Counted from the first letter of the stretch, positions 8,092-16,676 are shown. The stretch: 41,535 nt of DNA from CBDVBZ01 sp965372355 (GCA_965372355.1 CBDVBZ010000011.1:1-41535), one strand, 5' to 3'. Made by a program: numbers and translations. Notes: generated by a model from the letters alone, not told the origin.

Positions 8092-9816
8092 TTAGATACT
8101 TAGTTTACGCAGCGACCACTTCGAGGTGATGAACTCGAAAACCACACGCGTACACATTAGGGCCGTGAACATACTGGCCACGATACCGATGCTCAACACG
8201 GTTGCGAATCCCTTGATCGGACCCGTCCCGAACTGCCATAGAACAAACGCGGTGATCAACGTCGTCAGGTTGGCATCGAGTATTGTGGTGAACGCACGAT
8301 CGTAACCGCTGTCGATCGCGCTTCGCACGGTTTTGGCCTTGGCCAGCTCTTCGCGGATTCTTTCAAAGATGAGCACGTTGGCATCGACCGCCATACCGAT
8401 CGTCAATATGAGCGCCGCGATCCCCGGCAAAGTCAGCGCCGCACGTAGCTGCGTCAACACGGCGAGCACGATAACGAGGTTCAATACCAAGGCCCCGCAC
8501 GCGAGCACACCGGAGAGTCGGTAGTATATCAACATGAATAGCAACACGAGGACGAAGCCGTAGATGGTGGCTCGAACCCCGAGCACGATGGAGTCGTGAC
8601 CGAGCGTCGGCCCTACCGTACGTTCCTCGATGATCTCGACGGGGGCGGGCAAAGCGCCTGCGCGCAGCACGATCGCCAGATCGTTCGCCTCCTCGTCCGT
8701 AAATCTGCCCGTGATGCGACCCTCACCACCCGGAATCTTGCTTTGAACGACGGGAGCGGACGAAACCATCTCGTCGAGCACGATCGCGATACGCCGGCCG
8801 ATGTTGTCACCCGTAAAACGCGAGAAGATCAAGGCACCCTCACGGTCCAGCTGAAAACCCACGTTCAGCGTGCTCGGATCGTCCGGGTTGGGCCGAGTCG
8901 TGGCGTTGACGAGGTTGCCGCCCGTGAGAGTCGGCGCCTTCTCTGTGAGATAGAGCAACCGTCCCATGCCACCGCCCTCGACCGGTTTCGCTTCTTCCTC
9001 CCACAGAAACACCGACCCCCTTGGCATTACCGCCTGCGCCTGTGGGGTCGCGAGAAGCAAATCGATGGCTTCCCTGTGACGCTCGTCGGCCACGATAGCG
9101 CCGCTACCCAGGAAAAGGAAATGCGATGTAAAGGGCTTGTCTTCCGAAATCGTCTGGAGCGGCACCTCGATATCTTCGGTGCCGGGAAGCGTTGGGATCA
9201 ACGTATCAAAAGGAGTCGCCTCCGACTCCGTCGTGTCGATGCCAGCCTGTGCAATCGTGCTGGTGTCGAGCGAGTCGAACGGTTGGCCTTCAGCGTCGGG
9301 CGTGACGCCTGCGGCGGTCGAGTCGATCATCGAGCCGACGACTTCGACACCCTTCAGCGCCTCATCGAGATCTCGAAGCACGCGGCCGACCTCTTCGGGC
9401 TCCCTGACCAGGCGAAATTCGAGCATTGCCGTTTTGCCAATGAGCAACTTGGCACGCTCGGCATCCTGGAGGCCCGGGAGCTGCACGATGATTCGCCGAT
9501 CTCCCTGTTCCTGGATGACGGGCTCGGCAACACCAAACTGGTCGATGCGGTTGCGGAGAATCCTGATCACGCGCTCCATCGCGTCTCTCTTCGCATCGTC
9601 GCTCAAGCCGGTGTCATCGATTTCAACAACGAGATGCATCCCGCCCTGGAGATCGAGACCCAGCTTTATGGTGGACTCTTGGTATTCTTCCCGCTGTTCT
9701 TTCGACAACGCCGCCCGCGCATCCGCGGACATCGTGTAGAACCGAACGGACGGTATCAAGAGCCACGCGGAGTAAAGCAGCACCGCTGCGATAAACAGAT
9801 ATTTCCATTTCTTCAT
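8092..9816 (-). CDS. secD: Protein translocase subunit SecD
   Basis: 574 residues with an N-terminal membrane helix, a large periplasmic region and five C-terminal helices. Family motifs include LGLDLQGGMHLVVEID, RIDQFGVAEPVIQEQGDRR, VQLPGLQD, the P1-head segment around DPSTLNVGFQLDREGA, and in the membrane domain IGMAVDANVLIFERIREEL. The periplasmic part carries an acidic Ser/Thr/Asp-rich insertion at about 155-220 that looks disordered and is longer than in Escherichia coli. It is the first gene after a strong sigma-70-like promoter at 9979-10006. No yajC is adjacent. Confidence 0.97.
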   Translation of the reverse strand: MKKWKYLFIAAVLLYSAWLLIPSVRFYTMSADARAALSKEQREEYQESTIKLGLDLQGGMHLVVEIDDTGLSDDAKRDAMERVIRILRNRIDQFGVAEPVIQEQGDRRIIVQLPGLQDAERAKLLIGKTAMLEFRLVREPEEVGRVLRDLDEALKGVEVVGSMIDSTAAGVTPDAEGQPFDSLDTSTIAQAGIDTTESEATPFDTLIPTLPGTEDIEVPLQTISEDKPFTSHFLFLGSGAIVADERHREAIDLLLATPQAQAVMPRGSVFLWEEEAKPVEGGGMGRLLYLTEKAPTLTGGNLVNATTRPNPDDPSTLNVGFQLDREGALIFSRFTGDNIGRRIAIVLDEMVSSAPVVQSKIPGGEGRITGRFTDEEANDLAIVLRAGALPAPVEIIEERTVGPTLGHDSIVLGVRATIYGFVLVLLFMLIYYRLSGVLACGALVLNLVIVLAVLTQLRAALTLPGIAALILTIGMAVDANVLIFERIREELAKAKTVRSAIDSGYDRAFTTILDANLTTLITAFVLWQFGTGPIKGFATVLSIGIVASMFTALMCTRVVFEFITSKWSLRKLSI

Positions 9817-9978
9817 GATGAAAACCTTGAGTGCTTCAACTAACTACGGCGCCTCAACTCTCGACGGACGCCGTTCGATACACCCGAATTTTGTTCATTC
9901 GTTCACGCACTGTTGGGTCAGAGGCCAACACGGACACGAAGAAAGCTGCGTTGGATTCGGGGAGAGAAGTAAGGCGCC

Positions 9979-10006
9979 ATTATACATCGTCTGTTGCCGG
10001 AGTCAA
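9979..10006 (-). promoter_or_regulatory. Sigma-70-type promoter for secD-secF-DUF456
   Basis: On the minus strand TTGACT (10006-10001), a 16-base spacer and a perfect TATAAT (9984-9979). It lies about 160 bases before the secD start, in the gap after pdxJ, and is well placed to drive the secDF unit. Confidence 0.8.
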
Positions 10007-10031
10007 CGGAAAAGTCTTTCACACGAAGGAC

Positions 10032-10754
10032 CTAGAGCCTTCCCATCCGGTTGAGCATATCCCTGACCGCGCGGTCCAGACCTACAAAAACCGCCCTGGC
10101 GATGATCGAGTGGCCGATATTGAGCTCCTCGATCTCGGAAACCCCCAGGATGGGCCCAACATTATGGTACGTCAGCCCGTGACCGGCGTGGGCGGCCATC
10201 CCCAGATGCCGCACCGCGACAGCAGATTCCTTGATTCTGTGCAGCTCCTCGGCCCGGGCTTCCGCCCTGGCGTTGGCGTACTGGCCGGTGTGTATCTCGA
10301 CGGCATCGAACTGCAGGTGGGCCGCCTCCTTGATCTGATCGAGGTCGGGATCGAGAAACGCGCACGCCTTGATGCCCGCCTGCTTGATCGTCTGGATCAT
10401 GTCCCCGACGGATCCTCCCGCGCTCCTCAAATCGAGACCGCCCTCGGTCGTAACCTCCTCGCGCTTCTCGGGCACGAGCGTCACCGAGTCGGGATGGAGG
10501 GCCAGCGCAATCTCTTGCATTTCTGCCGTCGCCGCCATCTCGAGATTCATGGCGGTCGTCGTGACCTCGCGGATCAACCGGGCGTCGCGGTTCTGTATGT
10601 GCCGCCTGTCCTCCCTCAGGTGAATGGTCACCTGGTCGGCGCCGGCCATTTCGACCGCGACAGCGGCGGCCACCGGATCTGGCTCGACGGTCCTTCTGGC
10701 CTCGCGGACCGTGGCCACGTGATCAATATTGACACCCAATCGAACCATCGCCAT
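10032..10754 (-). CDS. pdxJ: Pyridoxine 5'-phosphate synthase PdxJ
   Basis: 240 residues, the normal family length. PdxJ condenses 3-amino-2-oxopropyl phosphate (from the PdxA reaction) with deoxyxylulose 5-phosphate to give pyridoxine 5'-phosphate. Visible signatures are RLGVNIDHVATVREAR at the N-terminus, TIHLREDRRHIQ, MNLEMAAT, DSVTLVPEKREEVTTEGGL and HAGHGLTYHNV, covering the catalytic Glu/His residues and the phosphate loop of the TIM barrel. AAAGGAG lies just before the start; the ATG two codons further in (10748) has the better spacing. pdxA is also in the window (24535-25548). It follows the deacetylase gene by 143 bases. Confidence 0.96.
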   Translation of the reverse strand: MAMVRLGVNIDHVATVREARRTVEPDPVAAAVAVEMAGADQVTIHLREDRRHIQNRDARLIREVTTTAMNLEMAATAEMQEIALALHPDSVTLVPEKREEVTTEGGLDLRSAGGSVGDMIQTIKQAGIKACAFLDPDLDQIKEAAHLQFDAVEIHTGQYANARAEARAEELHRIKESAVAVRHLGMAAHAGHGLTYHNVGPILGVSEIEELNIGHSIIARAVFVGLDRAVRDMLNRMGRL

Positions 10755-10897
10755 CTTCTCCTTTATCCTTACTAAATCGTGCTGCGTCTGCAGCGGGCCC
10801 TGCCTGTCCCCGGAGGGGGTCGCCGATTACACCACAAGTGCTCGCAGAACTGCGCTCTTGCCCCATCGGCGCCACCCCCTGCGGACGCTCGAGGTTC

Positions 10898-12073
10898 CTA
10901 TTTCACCAATTCCGACACAAACACCAACTCGACACCGGACTCCTTGAACAGTTTCTCGCTCCTGGCAATTGCTTCGTATGTCCAGCGCTTGGGATGACCG
11001 ATGCCGATCGCGCTTCCCGTTCGCCTGGCTAACGCGATAAGCCGCACCAGCCGCTTTTCTACTACGACGGGGTCCTCCGTGCCGGCGTCGAGAGAGATGT
11101 CGTTCCTGGCTGTTGGAACATCCAGACTTCTGGCCGTATTATATGCGATCGATTTGCTGGAAGTCAAAGAATCCAGGAAGAACAACCCACGGCTTTTGAG
11201 CACCGCGATCACGGTCGTCATCACGCGTCGATCCTGGGTCGCCAGCGAGCCCTGGTGGTTGTTTACCCCAACGACTCCCGTGGATTCCCCGAGATAGCGT
11301 TCCACAACCGCGCGGATGCTCTCCTCGCTCATGGCCGTGCCGACAGAACCGGCTTCCACGGGCACACCCTCCGCCTCCATCGGCAGGTGAAGCAGTGTCT
11401 CCTTGCCCAACGACCGGGCCCGCTCCAGCACGTAGCGCGAGCGGGGGAGGGATGGCAGAACCGAGATCGTCAATGGGAGATCGACGGTGAGGAACAACTC
11501 GACCGTTTCGTTCTTCGAATATCCAAAGTCGTCGATAACGAGGGCCAGCCGGGACTTGCCTTGCGCGGGAGGGGGTGGCCGTTCGGCCCGGCCGGGCTGC
11601 GTGATCGTTATCCGGTGCGTGGGATAGCGGCGACTCCCGACCGTGATCACGATGGTCTCACCGGTGCGCTTTGAGTCTTCGATGCGCGACCGCACGACGG
11701 CGCCCTTGGTCTTCGCCGCCTTTGTAAACGCGAGCCCGATCTTGGTGGGGCTGCAGGAACCCGGGCAGGAGGCTTGCCAGTGTCGGACCCGGTACTCGCG
11801 GCCGTCGATGGTCGTCACGTCAATCCGCTGCCGGAACGTCTTCTCAAAACCCAGGGACTCGAGAGGTTTGCGCAGCTCCGCGTCGAGTTCTTGCTGAACA
11901 ACGTCGTAGTAGTCGCTAAACCCGGCGTCGAGCAGGATGATCCTGCCGCGCGTCGTCTGAAACAGCTTCACCGTACCGATGCCCGCGATGACAACGAGCA
12001 CGAGAAAGGCGGCGAGCAGCTTGACGCGAAGTGGTGCGTTCTTGGCGGTCTTCTTTTTCTTTTTTCGGGGCAT
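10898..12073 (-). CDS. Divergent polysaccharide deacetylase family protein (YibQ-like)
   Basis: About 391 residues. A Lys-rich cytoplasmic start (MPRKKKKKTAKN) and one membrane helix (LLAAFLVLVVIAGIGTVKLF) are followed by a periplasmic N-terminal region and a C-terminal deacetylase-like barrel from about residue 210. Barrel motifs are LALVIDDFGYSKNETVE, ISVLPSLPRSR, ETLLHLPMEAEG, GVNNHQGSLATQD and the end segment AIGIGHPKRWTYEAI. These match the divergent polysaccharide deacetylase (DUF610/YibQ) family, assumed to act on envelope glycans; the enzymatic role is unproven. The start at 12073 is chosen because the promoter at 12127-12156 lies inside the longer upstream reading frame. Confidence 0.88.
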   Translation of the reverse strand: MPRKKKKKTAKNAPLRVKLLAAFLVLVVIAGIGTVKLFQTTRGRIILLDAGFSDYYDVVQQELDAELRKPLESLGFEKTFRQRIDVTTIDGREYRVRHWQASCPGSCSPTKIGLAFTKAAKTKGAVVRSRIEDSKRTGETIVITVGSRRYPTHRITITQPGRAERPPPPAQGKSRLALVIDDFGYSKNETVELFLTVDLPLTISVLPSLPRSRYVLERARSLGKETLLHLPMEAEGVPVEAGSVGTAMSEESIRAVVERYLGESTGVVGVNNHQGSLATQDRRVMTTVIAVLKSRGLFFLDSLTSSKSIAYNTARSLDVPTARNDISLDAGTEDPVVVEKRLVRLIALARRTGSAIGIGHPKRWTYEAIARSEKLFKESGVELVFVSELVK

Positions 12074-12126
12074 GGTGTTGCGGCGCGAGCGGGCCGGAAT
12101 CGAACCTCGCCGCGCGCCATCAGGCA

Positions 12127-12156
12127 AGAATAGAAACGGCCCGCTGGAGATGTCAA
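12127..12156 (-). promoter_or_regulatory. Sigma-70-type promoter for the deacetylase-pdxJ pair
   Basis: On the minus strand a perfect TTGACA (12156-12151), an 18-base spacer and TATTCT (12132-12127). The predicted leader before the ATG at 12073 is about 45-50 bases. It contains GGCGCG...CGCGCC arms that could fold into a hairpin. The promoter spacer contains one arm (12137-12145) of a perfect 9-bp inverted repeat, CGGCCCGCT. The other arm, AGCGGGCCG (12088-12096), lies in the leader. Confidence 0.75.
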
Positions 12157-12180
12157 GCAAAGCCGCCGCTCGAGGGGGTC

Positions 12181-12211
12181 AAAAAAAACCGGCGGGACGA
12201 TGCCCGCCGGT
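12181..12211 (-). terminator. Intrinsic terminator after the lipoprotein gene
   Basis: On the minus strand an 8-bp perfect GC-rich stem (CCGGCGGG / CCCGCCGG) with a six-base loop is followed immediately by eight T residues. It lies about 27 bases after the stop codon at 12238 and closes the rsmA-barrel-lipoprotein block. It also insulates that block from the deacetylase promoter just beyond. Confidence 0.95.
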
Positions 12212-12237
12212 CAAAGAGAATTAATCAAGCTTAATGA

Positions 12238-12831
12238 CTAGACATCGTCATGCCACCTGACGATCTGCCAGATGTTCTCGCCACCCTCCTCGACCTCACG
12301 GACGGTGAACCTGGCCTGTACATCCTTGTTCTGAGTATGCGTTGTCAAACCGATCCGAACGCTCAGACGGTAGGTGACGTCCTTAAAATACCAGGTCTCG
12401 TCCGGGTGGGTCTCCGGCACCGTGGCGAACCAGTCGTCCTCGTCCTCGGTATACGTCAGGTCCAGTATGACGTCATCGGCACGTACTACACCCTGTGGCG
12501 GGTTCCGATCGAGGAGCCCCCGCGTGGTGGCTTTTTCCAAGGCAACATCGTACTGCGGTACCGCGGCGATCCCACGGTCGATGTCGTCCTGCCCGAAATA
12601 GAAAATGAACACCCCCGGCGTCTCGTCCAGGAGCCTTCTGTACTCCTCGAAGTTCCGCTGGTTATACGCAAGCTCGAGGTTAAAGAGAAGATTGTCGCGC
12701 TTATCGAGGGGCTTGTACGCGCCAGGCCCAGGCCCGCCTTCGGGGGGGGGAGCTTTCTTTGGGGCGAAGATGCACGAGCCAAACGCGGGGATCAGAAGTG
12801 TGATCGCCAGGATCCAGAAAGCCCTCCTCAT
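12238..12831 (-). CDS. Hypothetical lipoprotein A
   Basis: 197 residues. It has a lipoprotein signal with lipobox-type end (LIPAFGSC, Cys about 19) and a Pro/Gly-rich linker (APPPEGGPGPGAYKP). A globular domain of about 150 residues follows and ends with WQIVRWHDDV. The domain has the alternating helix then beta pattern of small NTF2/SnoaL-like folds (FNLELAYNQRNFEEYRRLL, then FTVREVEEGGENIWQIVRW). The neighbouring lipoprotein B ends similarly (WQLIRWHDIE), so the two look like paralogues. It has its own promoter and RBS (AAAAGGAG) and is followed by a strong terminator. Function unknown. Confidence 0.8.
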   Translation of the reverse strand: MRRAFWILAITLLIPAFGSCIFAPKKAPPPEGGPGPGAYKPLDKRDNLLFNLELAYNQRNFEEYRRLLDETPGVFIFYFGQDDIDRGIAAVPQYDVALEKATTRGLLDRNPPQGVVRADDVILDLTYTEDEDDWFATVPETHPDETWYFKDVTYRLSVRIGLTTHTQNKDVQARFTVREVEEGGENIWQIVRWHDDV

Positions 12832-12879
12832 GATGCCGATTCTCCTTTTCTGTATACTCTATGCTGTTTCGACGCCGTC

Positions 12880-12908
12880 AGTATAACACGAAAACGACTG
12901 AACGTCAA
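12880..12908 (-). promoter_or_regulatory. Sigma-70-type promoter for lipoprotein A
   Basis: On the minus strand TTGACG (12908-12903), a 17-base spacer and TATACT (12885-12880). It sits about 50 bases before the ATG of lipoprotein A, with AAAAGGAG between. It gives that gene a private start in addition to read-through from lipoprotein B. Confidence 0.8.
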
Positions 12909-12978
12909 TGCTGTTAACACCTTATCTGGCTTCATCCCAGGCTCGGCCGCCCAAGCCCCGCCCATGTTGGCCCGAGGC

Positions 12979-13563
12979 CTATAGTTGCCGCCGCGTCCCC
13001 CTTAAGAACCCCCACGAGGCAAACCCGGTGGACCGCTCGATATCGTGCCACCGGATGAGCTGCCAACCCTTGCTGCCGTCCTGCATCCGGAATTCGGCCT
13101 TGGCCTTGTAAAACGTTGTATCCGCGCTGGTATCGATCAACCTCAACTCGTAATCGAGGTTGAAATAAGCAAATGGAGTCTGGTCGAAGATCTGCTCGAT
13201 ATTCGTAAAGCTCACCTCGATGTCCATGGCATCGGCCAGAAGCCGATCGGTCACCTCTTTCTCCACATCGGCGGTCCAGTTGTCGAACGCCCCGGCGAGC
13301 GTCGGATTGTTCAAATCCTCCGGCAGCGGAACAAACGTGAACACATCCTGTATGCTTTTCTTGTAATTCACTCCGCTCAGATCCTCCAGCCCGTTTCTCA
13401 TGTTGGTAAACACGTTGTGCGGTGTGTTCGGCACGACCCACGTCGACCCCGTTCCTTCGTCGGGCGGCTCCGCATCCCGGGTGTCGAGTATGCAGCCCGA
13501 CAGCGCGGCCACCGCGACCAGGCCCGCCAGCACCATCGCCCGTCCTCTTCTCGCTTGTTTCAT
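12979..13563 (-). CDS. Hypothetical lipoprotein B, paralogue of lipoprotein A
   Basis: 194 residues. A Lys/Arg start is followed by a hydrophobic segment and lipobox (VAALSGC, Cys about 23). The mature part includes VFTNMRNGLEDLSGVNYKK, an acidic middle and a beta-rich end (FNLDYELRLIDTSADTTFYKAKAEFRM, then WQLIRWHDIE). The C-terminal motif W-Q-x-I/V-R-W-H-D is shared with lipoprotein A. AGGAG lies 8 bases before ATG 13563, which is preferred over the TTG one codon earlier. It sits 28 bases after the outer-membrane barrel gene, suggesting co-transcription. Function unknown. Confidence 0.8.
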   Translation of the reverse strand: MKQARRGRAMVLAGLVAVAALSGCILDTRDAEPPDEGTGSTWVVPNTPHNVFTNMRNGLEDLSGVNYKKSIQDVFTFVPLPEDLNNPTLAGAFDNWTADVEKEVTDRLLADAMDIEVSFTNIEQIFDQTPFAYFNLDYELRLIDTSADTTFYKAKAEFRMQDGSKGWQLIRWHDIERSTGFASWGFLRGTRRQL

Positions 13564-13591
13564 CAATCCGTTCTCCTGTTGCTCAATACCC

Positions 13592-15502
13592 CTAGAACCC
13601 GAAGTTCAGCGACGAGTCCGCCACCCAGAAGTCCTCCTGCGCGGGGCTGTTGAACTGGCCAAATCGATTGACCTTTACGAGCCTGAAACGCAGGGCCCGT
13701 CCGACGCCCCAACCATAGTTGCCCTCGGCGCCGACCTCGATGCCTCCGTCACGAAAAGCAGGTCTCGTCGGTCCGGCAAGGACATCGCGCCTTACCGTGT
13801 AATCGTGTCCCCCAAGGATAGTCAGACGCGGTGTTATCCGGTATCGAAAAGTGATCTTCATGGCGTCCCGCCGGTCCTCCTGATTGATATCGAGGAGCCG
13901 TTCCGCCCCGGCGTAGGGGATCAGGTAACTCCCCCGGTCGTGGAGCAGGAGCGTGTAACGCAGCATCGCTGACAGTCTCGGCGTCAGCCGCGCTCTGATA
14001 GTGTTCGAGAACATGAAGTTTCGATCCAAGAAGTTGTCGTCCTCGCTAAACACGTAATCGGTGAACTCGATATTCATACCGTATTGCTGCATCAATTCTA
14101 CCCGGTCGTTGATCTTGTATGTGAACTCCGGCCGAAAATCGAATGATATCTCCTTGCGGTTGTTGGCCGACAGACTCCCTGAGATGTTGACGAAGTCGGT
14201 TTGGCTCGCCGACAAGCTGATCGATGTCGTGACCTTCGAGAACGGGGCAGACCTGATACCGAGCTTGATGAACTGATTGAGCTGGTCCCGGTCACGGGGG
14301 TTGACATCGAAATCCCTATAGAAATTCTGAAACAGTGCCGTACCCAGGCTCAGGCTCGTCGTCAGGGTTCCGGTCACCGGATAGTCGAGAACAATTCGCG
14401 CGCTCTGCCTCTTGTCTATGAACGTGCCCAACGAATTCTCACCGAGATCATGCAGGACCTCGAAACTGTCCAGAACGATCTCCAGCGATCTGTTCTTGCG
14501 CAGGCTGTACGTAAGCGCCGCCCTCACGCCGTCCGTTACCGTCCGGGCATTTCGCTTGAACGCGTTGATAAACCGGCTGTCTTTCTCAGAGTGCTGGGCG
14601 GTGAGGGCCATCTGCAGATGCTCATTCGGAATCGTCCTGAGCTTGATCGACAGATCTTCGAACCCCCGGGTCTCGCGCTCGCGAATCAGGTTCTCGTTGA
14701 ACTGCTGTTCTAGAAACACACCTCGTGGAAGATCCATGAACTCGTTGACCATCGAATACCGCTCGTAGCGCGCATCGATGTCTGTTTTCCTCGATAGCTT
14801 GACGTTGATGACCGTGGAGAGACTGTCCTCCGACATACCCAAACCGCCATGGGACACTCCACTCGCCCGAGCCGTCCCGCTCGTCGTTCGGATGAACCCC
14901 CGTCCGGTCACCGTTACGCGGTTACCCAACGTATAGGACACCCGGCCTCCAAGCGCCCCTTCCTGAAACAGGTCGTTCAGAAAAGTCTGCTCGCTCCTGT
15001 TTACCCCCACCGCTCCCATTCCGTTGACCTGCAGACCGCCGGCGAACGTGTTCAGGTAGTTGAGCCTCGCGTCTGCCCTCTGCGTATCGGTCTTGAAGTC
15101 CTGCGCCTCACCCGAGAACGTGACGACTCGATTGAAGAAGCCCCTGTGGCTGAGCGCGCCCGTCAAGAGCAACCGCGGGCCAAACGGCATCGACAGGTTA
15201 CCGGACAGGTTCTTGCTCTCGTCGCGGCGGTCCTGCAGTCTGTAGAACGACTCGTCCATTGCCAACCGCCCGGCGAAATACCATCCCCGCGGCATGCGGA
15301 GTATCCCGTTGAGTTCGTGTCCCATGTACACGCTGCTGACGTTTCCCCTGATCTTTGCCGAATACGCCTTCGTAAACACCGTCACCGTATCCACCGTTGC
15401 CGGTGGCAGGGGCACCTGGGCATGGGTCACGGCGTGACCGCTCCCGCCGCAGATCACTGCCGCCAAACACAAAGCTCTCCGTATCGTGGTCCTCTTTGTC
15501 AC
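13592..15502 (-). CDS. Predicted outer-membrane beta-barrel protein
   Basis: 636 residues, GTG start three bases after the rsmA stop. A signal peptide (ALCLAAVICGGSGHAVTHA) precedes about 600 residues of alternating amphipathic beta strands with aromatic girdles and Arg/Asp turns. Examples are RVTVTGRGFIRTTSGTARA, RLSAMLRYTLLLHDRGSYL and RLTILGGHDYTVRRDV. The chain ends in the barrel-typical Phe (SLNFGF). No TonB box or plug domain is seen, so it is unlikely to be a TonB receptor. It is probably a porin-like or surface barrel with roughly 24-28 strands by length. Substrate unknown. It is followed by two lipoprotein genes. Confidence 0.8.
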   Translation of the reverse strand: MTKRTTIRRALCLAAVICGGSGHAVTHAQVPLPPATVDTVTVFTKAYSAKIRGNVSSVYMGHELNGILRMPRGWYFAGRLAMDESFYRLQDRRDESKNLSGNLSMPFGPRLLLTGALSHRGFFNRVVTFSGEAQDFKTDTQRADARLNYLNTFAGGLQVNGMGAVGVNRSEQTFLNDLFQEGALGGRVSYTLGNRVTVTGRGFIRTTSGTARASGVSHGGLGMSEDSLSTVINVKLSRKTDIDARYERYSMVNEFMDLPRGVFLEQQFNENLIRERETRGFEDLSIKLRTIPNEHLQMALTAQHSEKDSRFINAFKRNARTVTDGVRAALTYSLRKNRSLEIVLDSFEVLHDLGENSLGTFIDKRQSARIVLDYPVTGTLTTSLSLGTALFQNFYRDFDVNPRDRDQLNQFIKLGIRSAPFSKVTTSISLSASQTDFVNISGSLSANNRKEISFDFRPEFTYKINDRVELMQQYGMNIEFTDYVFSEDDNFLDRNFMFSNTIRARLTPRLSAMLRYTLLLHDRGSYLIPYAGAERLLDINQEDRRDAMKITFRYRITPRLTILGGHDYTVRRDVLAGPTRPAFRDGGIEVGAEGNYGWGVGRALRFRLVKVNRFGQFNSPAQEDFWVADSSLNFGF

Positions 15503-15505
15503 CTG

Positions 15506-16357
15506 TCACCCCGCCGACGCGACTTCGTCAACAGCCCGCCACAGCTTCAAAAAATCCTCTTTGGACAGGGCCTCCGGTCGTTTGTTAAAATCGATCCCGC
15601 TTATCCGTTCCATCTCCCGGAGCTCCCGTCCGGACACCCCGTAAAACGATCGAATCGTGTTGTGTATCGTCTTGCGCCGCTGTTGAAACACATTCCTCAC
15701 AAGCCGGCTAAACTTGATCATCTCCGCCGGCTCGACAAGAGGACTGGCCAGCGGTTTGAACTCGAGTACAACGGACGCTACCTTCGGTCTCGGATGGAAT
15801 GAGCCCGGCGAGATTCTCAGCAGCAACCGTACGTCATAAAGGCTCTGCAGAATCACACTCGTGATACCATAAACACGGCTCCCCGGCGGGGAGACGATCC
15901 GCTCTCCCACTTCCCGCTGCACCATCAGGACCGCGCCGTCGAGCATCTCAATCTCATCCACAAGAAACGAGAACAACACCTCACGCGTCAGGTTGTAGGG
16001 GATATTGCCGATGAGCACACAGCTCTCGAGCCCCCGCGATGCGAGCAACCCGGTGAGCGAAATCCGGGTGAAATCGACATTGAGTATCTCGACACCGGCC
16101 TCCGAATCGCCGTCGGGCGAGCCCCCCAGCGTCGCATCTTCTAGCTCCGCGCACAGTGCCGGGTCGATCTCCAGCGCCATCAGCCTCACGCCGCGCTCGG
16201 CCAGGGGCCGGGTCAGGATACCTTTGCCCGCACCAAGCTCTATAACCGGTTGCCCTGGCTTTAGATCCACACATGCGAGGATCTTGCCAGCAATCGCCGG
16301 ATCATAAAGAAAGCACTGCCCAAAGCGCTTCTTTGGCCGAAACGCCTTACGCTTCAT
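15506..16357 (-). CDS. rsmA: 16S rRNA dimethyladenosine transferase RsmA/KsgA
   Basis: 283 residues. It dimethylates the two adjacent adenines in helix 45 of 16S rRNA using S-adenosylmethionine, late in small-subunit assembly. Sequence signatures are RPKKRFGQCFLYD at the N-terminus, SAM motif I VIELGAGKGILTRPL, the acidic end of strand 2 (ALEIDPAL), VEILNVDFT, and the catalytic loop NIPYNL (family N-[LI]-P-Y). The C-terminal helical domain contains VRNVFQQRRKTIHNTI. The promoter at 16483-16511 lies 126 bases upstream, and the beta-barrel gene begins three bases after its stop. Confidence 0.96.
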   Translation of the reverse strand: MKRKAFRPKKRFGQCFLYDPAIAGKILACVDLKPGQPVIELGAGKGILTRPLAERGVRLMALEIDPALCAELEDATLGGSPDGDSEAGVEILNVDFTRISLTGLLASRGLESCVLIGNIPYNLTREVLFSFLVDEIEMLDGAVLMVQREVGERIVSPPGSRVYGITSVILQSLYDVRLLLRISPGSFHPRPKVASVVLEFKPLASPLVEPAEMIKFSRLVRNVFQQRRKTIHNTIRSFYGVSGRELREMERISGIDFNKRPEALSKEDFLKLWRAVDEVASAG

Positions 16358-16482
16358 CGGATCGTCACATCCGTTGCAGGGTTGAGGTTACGTTGTTGTC
16401 AGGGGCTTACAAAAAGTGTCGTACCTGTTGGTAGCAGTAGAATAGGGGAGGTCCCTCCTGGGTGTGGTGACTCAACGAATTT

Positions 16483-16511
16483 AGTATACAGCAGAAAAAC
16501 CCCAAAGTCAA
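16483..16511 (-). promoter_or_regulatory. Sigma-70-type promoter for rsmA and the envelope genes
   Basis: On the minus strand TTGACT (16511-16506), a 17-base spacer and TATACT (16488-16483). It is the best match in the gap before rsmA. It abuts the tandem array that begins at about 16517, so the array occupies the upstream-activation position of this promoter. Confidence 0.8.
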
Positions 16512-16516
16512 GGGCC

Positions 16517-16676
16517 GCAACGCCAACGCACGCCAAACACAACGCCAACGCACGCCAAACGCACGCCAAACGCAACGCCAAACGCAACGCCAAACGCAAC
16601 GCCAAACACAACGCCAAACGCAACGCCAACGCAACGCCAACGCAACGCCAACGCAACGCCAACGCAACGCCAAACG
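16517..16676. repeat. 11/12-bp tandem array (about 14 copies)
   Basis: A pure run of AACGCCAACGC (11 bp) and AACGCCAAACGC (12 bp) units, with a few ACGC and ACAC variants, fills the gap between the SDR stop (16700) and the rsmA promoter. Because 11 is not a multiple of three, several frames stay open and yield Ala/Leu/Arg/Val-rich pseudo-peptides on the minus strand. These are artefacts. The 11-bp period is close to one helical turn, so the array could give phased DNA or a length-variable promoter-proximal tract. Confidence 0.95.

Noticed and set aside
12090..12108. tRNA-like T-arm (GGTTCGATTCC followed by GGCCCGC on the minus strand)
   Set aside because: The T stem does not pair. The matching acceptor arm would make a tRNA of only about 56 bases with no D or anticodon arm. 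It lies in the leader of the deacetylase gene.
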